NCBI RefSeq assembly: GCF_023544665.1
Contig: NZ_JAMJFL010000007.1
Location: 1 to 64,000, forward strand
DNA length: 64,000 nt
Reading direction: 5' to 3'
Origin: Streptomyces sp. YS415
Lineage (GTDB): Bacteria > Actinomycetota > Actinomycetes > Streptomycetales > Streptomycetaceae
A program made the translations under genes and the position numbers. Shown piece after piece: positions 59,479-64,000 of this stretch. Under the pieces are notes generated by a model. The model ran no database searches, was not told the DNA's origin, and saw only the letters and a list, made by a program, of their open reading frames with translations. Positions within the stretch are counted from its first letter, which is position 1, and every line of letters starts with the position of its first letter.

Positions 59479-60105
59479 ATGACCGAATCTCCTGCGGCGG
59501 CACAGCCGCCCGGGACCGGGCAGCCACCCGGCGGGCCGGTCCCCGGCGACCCCGAGGACGTCCTCGGCCGCCTCGGCAGCTCCTGGACCTGGATGCTGGG
59601 CGCGGCCCTGGCCACCTTGGTGCCCGGCATCCTGCTGCTCGTCTGGCCGGACGCCACCTTGCAGGTCGTCGCCGTCCTTTTCGGCCTGTACCTGCTGGTG
59701 ACGGGCGGCTTCCGGTTCGTGGCGGTCTTCGGGCAGGAACGCGGCGAGCGGGTCCCCGGACTGCTGATCGCGGTGCTGTACGTGCTGGCCGGCGTGCTGT
59801 GCATGCGGAACCCGCTGCAGACCATCGCCGCCCTGTCCTTGATCGTCGGCATCGTGTGGCTGGTGTCCGGGCTCCTGACGGCCTACGCGGCCCTCGCCAC
59901 GCGCGGTCTGCCGCACCGGGGAGTCGTCCTCGGTGCCGCACTGCTCGCCATCGTGGCGGGCATCGTCGTGCTGGCCCTGCCGAGTGAGTCGGCGGTGGCC
60001 CTGACCAGGCTGCTGGGCCTGTGGCTGGTGCTGCTCGGCGTGATGGAGCTCGCGGTCGCCCTCGCCTGGCGGTCGGCCGCCCGCCGGGTCACCCCCGGAG
60101 GGTGA
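59479..60105 (+). CDS. HdeD-like/DUF308 membrane protein
   Basis: A 208-residue membrane protein with six TM helices: WTWMLGAALATLVPGILLLVWPD, LQVVAVLFGLYLLVTGGFRFV and further pairs, ending LLGLWLVLLGVMELAVALAW. The repeating LxxGIxLLxxP..T pattern and the four- to six-helix layout are those of the acid-resistance membrane protein HdeD (DUF308). It has a Pro-rich cytoplasmic N-terminus of about 35 residues. The ATG at 59479 follows GAGGAGGAG. Confidence 0.87.
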   Translation: MTESPAAAQPPGTGQPPGGPVPGDPEDVLGRLGSSWTWMLGAALATLVPGILLLVWPDATLQVVAVLFGLYLLVTGGFRFVAVFGQERGERVPGLLIAVLYVLAGVLCMRNPLQTIAALSLIVGIVWLVSGLLTAYAALATRGLPHRGVVLGAALLAIVAGIVVLALPSESAVALTRLLGLWLVLLGVMELAVALAWRSAARRVTPGG

Positions 60106-60182
60106 AGCGGTGCCGCCCTCGCCGTACGCACGCTGACAACGAACAACGACTGTCGGGCCTCGGCCCGGACGGAGGCGACGAC

Positions 60183-60659
60183 ATGAACTCAGCGATGTAC
60201 CTCGCGTACGACTTCCCCCTGCTGGGGGCGTTCTGGGCGATGCTCTGGTTCTTCCTGTGGATCCTGTGGTTCGTCCTGCTCTTCAGGATCATCGTGGACA
60301 TCTTCCGCGACGACGCGATGAGCGGCTGGGCCAAGGCGGGCTGGCTCGCCTTCGTGATCCTGCTGCCCTTCCTCGGCGTGTTCGTCTACGTGATCGCCCG
60401 GGGCAAGAACATGGGACGCAGGGAGATCGCGCAGGCACGCGCGCAGCAGGAGGCGTTCGACTCCTACGTCCGGGAGACGGCGTCCGCCGGCGGCCACCCC
60501 AGCAGCGCCGACGAACTGGCCAAGCTGTCGCGGCTGAAGGAGAGCGGCCACATCACGGAGGAAGAGTTCCAGCGGGCCAAGCAGCTGATCTTCACCGACT
60601 ACGGCCCCGTCGGCGCCCGCAAGCAGCCGGCCTCCGCCACTCCCCCCACCGTCGGCTGA
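60183..60659 (+). CDS. PLDc_N and SHOCT domain membrane protein
   Basis: A 158-residue membrane protein. Residues about 15-75 are a phospholipase-D-nuclease N-terminal-type two-helix module (WFFLWILWFVLLFRIIVDIFRDDAMSGWAKAGWLAFVILLPFLGVFVYVIARG). A short SHOCT domain lies near residues 115-145 (ADELAKLSRLKESGHITEEEFQRAKQLIF). Members appear as stress-related, oligomerising proteins of unknown function. Ribosome site GGAGGCGA precedes the ATG. Confidence 0.87.
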   Translation: MNSAMYLAYDFPLLGAFWAMLWFFLWILWFVLLFRIIVDIFRDDAMSGWAKAGWLAFVILLPFLGVFVYVIARGKNMGRREIAQARAQQEAFDSYVRETASAGGHPSSADELAKLSRLKESGHITEEEFQRAKQLIFTDYGPVGARKQPASATPPTVG

Positions 60660-60690
60660 GACCGGACGCACGACACGAGAGGCAAGCGGC

Positions 60691-61110
60691 ATGGCTACGA
60701 CACAGAGCGCACGTCCCCCCACGGCGAAGCAGACCTGGGCCGAGGGCCTGACAGCCTTCGCCGCCGTGATGCTGATGATCGCCGGCGTGCTGGCCATCAC
60801 GCGGGGCATCATGGCGATCGCCGAGGACGACGTCTTCGTCTCCACCCCCGACTACATCTTCCAGTTCGACCTGACCAGCTGGGGCTGGATCCATCTGATC
60901 CTGGGCGCGATCGCCGTGATCGTCGCCCTCGGCCTGTTCTCCGAGGCGACCTGGGCCCGCGTCTCGGGCGTGGCGATCGGCGCGCTCGTCATCATCGCCA
61001 ACTTCCTGTCCCTGCCGTACTACCCGGTGTGGTCGGTCGTGCTGATCGGGGTGTCCACGCTCATCATCTGGGCGCTGTGCGTGGAGCGGCCCGGCCGCTC
61101 CCTCCCCTGA
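60691..61110 (+). CDS. Four-helix membrane protein (DUF7144-like)
   Basis: A 139-residue protein with four TM helices (WAEGLTAFAAVMLMIAGVLAITRGIMAI, WGWIHLILGAIAVIVALGLF, VSGVAIGALVIIANFLSLPYYPVWSVVLIGVSTLIIWALC). The conserved pattern of a helix pair with an intervening VSTPDYIFQFDLTSWGWIH loop is that of a widespread actinobacterial membrane family. Function unknown. It follows the SHOCT gene by 31 bp in the same direction and probably shares its transcript. Confidence 0.83.
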   Translation: MATTQSARPPTAKQTWAEGLTAFAAVMLMIAGVLAITRGIMAIAEDDVFVSTPDYIFQFDLTSWGWIHLILGAIAVIVALGLFSEATWARVSGVAIGALVIIANFLSLPYYPVWSVVLIGVSTLIIWALCVERPGRSLP

Positions 61111-61241
61111 CCTACACGACAACGACGCCCCCTGACCTGCCCGGCACCCGCGTACCGTGTGCGTTCGACCGGCTTTTCCTGTGAACGCAGGACGACAGCC
61201 GGCCGTACGCATGGTGACGGGACGCAGGGAAGGGATCGCGG

Positions 61242-62969
61242 GTGTCGCAAGTCACGGGTCAACTGCCGGACGCCGAAACGGAGGACGACGAGGCCGAGGG
61301 CACGCGCCCCGGGCCGCGTGGATGGCGGCAACGGCATCCACGGGCGGCCCGGGGCGTCACCGTGACGACCACCGTGCTGGCGGCGGCCCTTGTCCTGTTC
61401 GCGCTCCTGCTGCCCAACCGCGTCGAACGGCTGTCGTTCGGCGCGTTCCTGCGCATCCCCGCCGAGGGGATCCTCCTCGCCGGGCTGCTGCTCTCGCTGC
61501 CGCCGCGGCCACGGCGGATCACGGCGATCGCCACGGGCGCGCTCCTCGGTGTGCTGACCGTCCTGAAGTTCCTGGACATGGGCTTCCACCAGGTCCTGGC
61601 CCGCCCCTTCGACCTGGTCCTGGACTGGATCCTGCTCGACGACGCGACGGACTTCCTGCGGGAGTCGTTCGGACGGACGGGCCAAGTGCTGGCCGTGACA
61701 GGGGTGTTGGTACTCCTCGTGATCATCCTGATCGCGACGACGCTGGCCGCCGTACGACTGACCGACCTGATGGTCCGTCACCGCCCGGTCGCCGCCCGTA
61801 CGACGCTGATTCTCGGCACCGCGTGGATCACCTGCGTCACGCTGGGCGTGCAGGTCGCCGAGGTGCCCGTCGCCTCGAAGATCAACGCCGATTACGTCGA
61901 CAACCGCGTCGAGCAGGTCCGGGCGGGGCTGCGGGACGCGGAGGTGTTCGAGAAGCAGGCGGCCGTCGACGCCTTCGCGGACACCCCGCCGGACCGGTTG
62001 CTGACCGGACTGCGCGGCAAGGACGTGCTGTTCACCTTCGTCGAGAGCTACGGCCGGGTCGCCATCGACGACCCGGCGATGGCAGGACAGATCGACACGG
62101 TGCTCGACGAGGGCACCGACAGGCTGGAGAACGCCGGATTCGCCTCGCGCAGCGCCTGGCTCCGGTCCCCGGTGACGGGTGCGGGCAGCTGGCTCGCGCA
62201 CTCCACCTTCCTGTCCGGACTGTGGATCAAGAACCAGCAGCGGTACCGGAGTCTGACCACCAGCGACCGCGCGACGCTGGGCAGCTACTTCCGCAAGACC
62301 GGCGCGTGGCGCACCGTGGGCATCGTGCCCGGCGTGCGCAGGGCCTGGCCGGAGGGGAAGTTCTTCGCCCTGGACCAGATCTACGACTCCGAGCAGCTCG
62401 GCTACCACGGCCCCTACTTCAGCTGGACGCCCGTGCCGGACCAGTTCAGCCTGGAGGCGTTCGAGCGGCTCGAGCACGGCAGGAAGGACCGCGAGCCGAT
62501 CATGGCCGAGATCATCCTGGCCTCCAGCCACAACCCCTGGGCACCGGTGGCCCGCATGATCGACTGGGAGGACCTCGGCGACGGCTCGGTCTTCCACCGG
62601 ATCAAGGAGGAGGGCAAGGACCCCAAGGAGGTCTGGAAGAACCCCGACAGCGTCCGCGCCGAGTACGCCAACGCCATCGAGTACTCGCTGCGCAGCCTCG
62701 TCGAGTACGTCGAGCGCTACGGCGACGACGACACGGTCCTGGTCTTCCTCGGCGACCACCAGCCGGTGCCGACGGTCACCGCGGGCAGCCGCAGCAAGGA
62801 CGTCCCCGTGACGATCGTCGCCCGCGACCCGAAGGTCCTGGACCGGATCTCCGACTGGGGCTGGACGGACGGCCTCAAGCCGGCCGACGACGCCCCGCAG
62901 TGGGGCATGCACACGTTCCGGGACCGGTTCCTGACGGCGTACGGTCCGCGAACGGCTCCGGGACGCTGA
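61242..62969 (+). CDS. Membrane-anchored sulfatase/alkaline-phosphatase-superfamily protein
   Basis: A 575-residue protein. After about 40 polar residues come four TM helices (VTTTVLAAALVLFALLLP, ILLAGLLLSLPP, AIATGALLGVLTVLKF, VLAVTGVLVLLVIILIATTLAAV), then a hydrolase domain of the sulfatase/phosphoethanolamine-transferase type. It has VLFTFVESYGRVAIDD with the Glu and Ser/Thr region of the active site, SWLAHSTFLSGLWI and VLVFLGDHQPVPTV (metal-binding DHQ). The GTG at 61242 follows GGGAAGGG. It probably modifies a lipid-linked or cell-wall polymer outside the membrane. Confidence 0.83.
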   Translation: MSQVTGQLPDAETEDDEAEGTRPGPRGWRQRHPRAARGVTVTTTVLAAALVLFALLLPNRVERLSFGAFLRIPAEGILLAGLLLSLPPRPRRITAIATGALLGVLTVLKFLDMGFHQVLARPFDLVLDWILLDDATDFLRESFGRTGQVLAVTGVLVLLVIILIATTLAAVRLTDLMVRHRPVAARTTLILGTAWITCVTLGVQVAEVPVASKINADYVDNRVEQVRAGLRDAEVFEKQAAVDAFADTPPDRLLTGLRGKDVLFTFVESYGRVAIDDPAMAGQIDTVLDEGTDRLENAGFASRSAWLRSPVTGAGSWLAHSTFLSGLWIKNQQRYRSLTTSDRATLGSYFRKTGAWRTVGIVPGVRRAWPEGKFFALDQIYDSEQLGYHGPYFSWTPVPDQFSLEAFERLEHGRKDREPIMAEIILASSHNPWAPVARMIDWEDLGDGSVFHRIKEEGKDPKEVWKNPDSVRAEYANAIEYSLRSLVEYVERYGDDDTVLVFLGDHQPVPTVTAGSRSKDVPVTIVARDPKVLDRISDWGWTDGLKPADDAPQWGMHTFRDRFLTAYGPRTAPGR

Positions 62970-62982
62970 CGGTTCCGCATCC

Positions 62983-63011
62983 GGGGCGGCGCCCTACGAC
63001 CGAGCCGCCCC
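62983..63011. terminator. Stem-loop between convergent genes (overlaps a 3' end)
   Basis: GGGGCGGC (62983-62990) pairs with GCCGCCCC (63004-63011) over a 13-nt loop. The loop and right arm contain the last codons and stop of the minus-strand hydrolase gene. It can act for the plus-strand sulfatase-type gene. Confidence 0.5.
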
Positions 63012-63842
63012 GTCCAGGAACCCTCCGACGCACCGCGCGAACCACTTCGGGTCGTCCAGCCACGGGAAGTGGCCGGCGCCGGGCTGGACCGCCGCCTCGG
63101 CGTGCGGGAAGACGTCCGCGGTGCGGTGGGCCAGGGCGGGGTTCGGGGCGCCGTCGAGCTCGCCGGCCAGGACGAGGACGGGCGCGGGCAGACGGGAGAG
63201 GGCGGCCCGGGTGGCGGGTGGGTCGTAGGCACCCTCGGAGCCGAACACCTCGGCGGCCTCGTCGTTGCACTCCTCGTCCGCGCGGGCGTCGTGCTCCTGG
63301 GCGGCCCGGTCCCAGCGGCCGTAGAAGAAGGGCAAGAGTTCGGGTGTGAAGTCCCCGGTGCCGTTGAGCCAGTTCTCCAGGGCCGGGAACGCCTCCTCGA
63401 ACCACGGCTCCCCCTTGCGCAGCCGCGCGGCCGCGAGGCGGTCCTCGGGCGCCGCCGGGGTGCCGAGGGCCCATGGGTTGGGGGTGACCAGCAGCAGCCG
63501 CCGGATCCGCTCCGGGTGGCGGGCCGCGTAGAGCATGGCGAGGCTGCCGCCCGCGGAGTGGCCCATCAGGTCGATCCGGTCCAGGCCCAGGTGGGCCCGG
63601 AGCGCCTCCACGTCGTCCACGAGCCGGTCGCAGCGGTACGTCGCCGGATCCGCCGGGACGTCCGAGTCCCCGGTGCCGCGCAGATCGAGCCGGACGACCT
63701 GTCGCCCGGCGGTCAGTCCGCCCAGGTCACCGAGGTAGGAGGAGGCGCGCATCGGCCCGCCGGGCAGGACGAGGAGCGGTTCGCCCTCGCCTTGCCGGTG
63801 ATACGCGAGGCGGGTTCCGTCGGAGGCGGTGAGGATCGGCAC
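62994..63842 (-). CDS. Alpha/beta hydrolase, proline iminopeptidase-like
   Basis: A 282-residue alpha/beta hydrolase. LLVLPGGPMRASSYLGDLGGLTAGRQVVRLDLRGTGDSDVPAD is the HG-type oxyanion region (GGP) and the N-terminal core; the nucleophile S96 is in MGHSAGGS; Asp is in VLVLAGELDGAPNPA and His in VQPGAGHFPWLDD. Cap helices lie between. It could cleave an N-terminal Pro residue or an unknown ester/lactone. The start is GTG at 63842, 12 bp after the synthetase stop upstream. Confidence 0.83.
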   Translation of the reverse strand: MPILTASDGTRLAYHRQGEGEPLLVLPGGPMRASSYLGDLGGLTAGRQVVRLDLRGTGDSDVPADPATYRCDRLVDDVEALRAHLGLDRIDLMGHSAGGSLAMLYAARHPERIRRLLLVTPNPWALGTPAAPEDRLAAARLRKGEPWFEEAFPALENWLNGTGDFTPELLPFFYGRWDRAAQEHDARADEECNDEAAEVFGSEGAYDPPATRAALSRLPAPVLVLAGELDGAPNPALAHRTADVFPHAEAAVQPGAGHFPWLDDPKWFARCVGGFLDGAARS

Positions 63843-63852
63843 GGCGTCGATC

Positions 63853-64000
63853 CTAGGAGCCGGCGAACCGGTCCCGCAGCTCCCTTTTGAGGATCTTGCC
63901 GCTGGCGTTGCGGGGCAGCGTGTCCACGAAGACGACCCGCTTGGGCGCCTTGAAGTGCGCGAGCTTCTCCCGGGCGTGGTCGATCAGTTCGGCCTCGGTG
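63853..64000 (-). CDS. AMP-forming acyl-CoA synthetase, C-terminal end only (window edge)
   Basis: Only the last 48 residues are inside the window; the rest lies beyond 64000. They read [19 protein letters not shown], then [26 protein letters not shown] before the stop. This is the ANL-superfamily C-terminal domain with the catalytic Lys in NASGKILK. The gene continues on the minus strand upstream. It is adjacent to the alpha/beta hydrolase gene in the same direction, 10 bp apart. Confidence 0.85.
   Translation of the reverse strand, partial: TEAELIDHAREKLAHFKAPKRVVFVDTLPRNASGKILKRELRDRFAGS

Overview
The window is chromosomal DNA of a Streptomyces or very close relative. The evidence is very high GC with G/C in third codon positions, a long sortase-type chaplin, an SsgA-like protein, an NsdA-like regulator, a DUF397 protein, a SpoIIE/PP2C phosphatase with PAS domain, and a rare TTA codon in one gene. 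No rRNA, tRNA, CRISPR array, transposase or prophage gene was seen. All 64 kb read as host chromosome.

0.2-2.3 kb: VOC protein, PPOX-fold protein, secreted sphingomyelinase-like phosphodiesterase. 2.3-22.3 kb: a large organosulfur acquisition region. On the minus strand, from 15.7 kb down to 2.3 kb, lie six luciferase-like flavin monooxygenases (one clearly SsuD), the flavin reductase SsuE, an amino-acid-type ABC transporter with two binding lipoproteins, a GNAT enzyme and a xi-class GST-like reductase. On the plus strand lie a second permease, a winged-helix regulator with a SfnB/DszC-like acyl-CoA-dehydrogenase-fold enzyme, and the sulfonate transporter SsuABC. Five tiny ORFs ending in a shared (R/S)RxH(I/V)D(L/F) motif plus Cys codons precede the transcription units. 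Three of those starts also carry a common 17-bp palindrome, CCTAG(Y)..GGTAGG. Together this looks like one sulfur-starvation regulon with leader-peptide control.

22.3-27.6 kb: aldehyde dehydrogenase, SPW membrane protein, ArsR-SRPBCC fusion regulator, phosphotransferase, NAD(P)-dependent epimerase-like protein and a nucleoside deaminase. 27.7-32.7 kb: the most unusual locus, a 1448-residue membrane GGDEF-EAL protein fused in frame to an alpha-oxoamine-synthase-type PLP enzyme, overlapping an NNMT-like methyltransferase by 4 nt. 32.8-46.7 kb: developmental and envelope functions (chaplin, secreted hydrolase/peptidase, MarR with PaaI thioesterase, baeRF-like protein, SsgA-like protein, PAS-SpoIIE phosphatase, NsdA-like regulator, a TTA-containing kinase-like gene, amidase with SH3, Usp, DUF397).

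46.8-52.6 kb: a lipid/acyl-CoA catabolic operon (two thiolase-like proteins, DUF35 protein, enoyl-CoA hydratase) divergent from an acyl-CoA synthetase, with a palindromic operator between them. 52.7-57.6 kb: a LAL regulator, a 14-TM MFS exporter and a small membrane protein. 57.7-61.1 kb: small stress-type proteins. 61.2-64 kb: a membrane sulfatase-fold protein, an alpha/beta hydrolase and the truncated end of an AMP-forming synthetase.

All functional statements rest on reading motifs by eye; no database search was possible.
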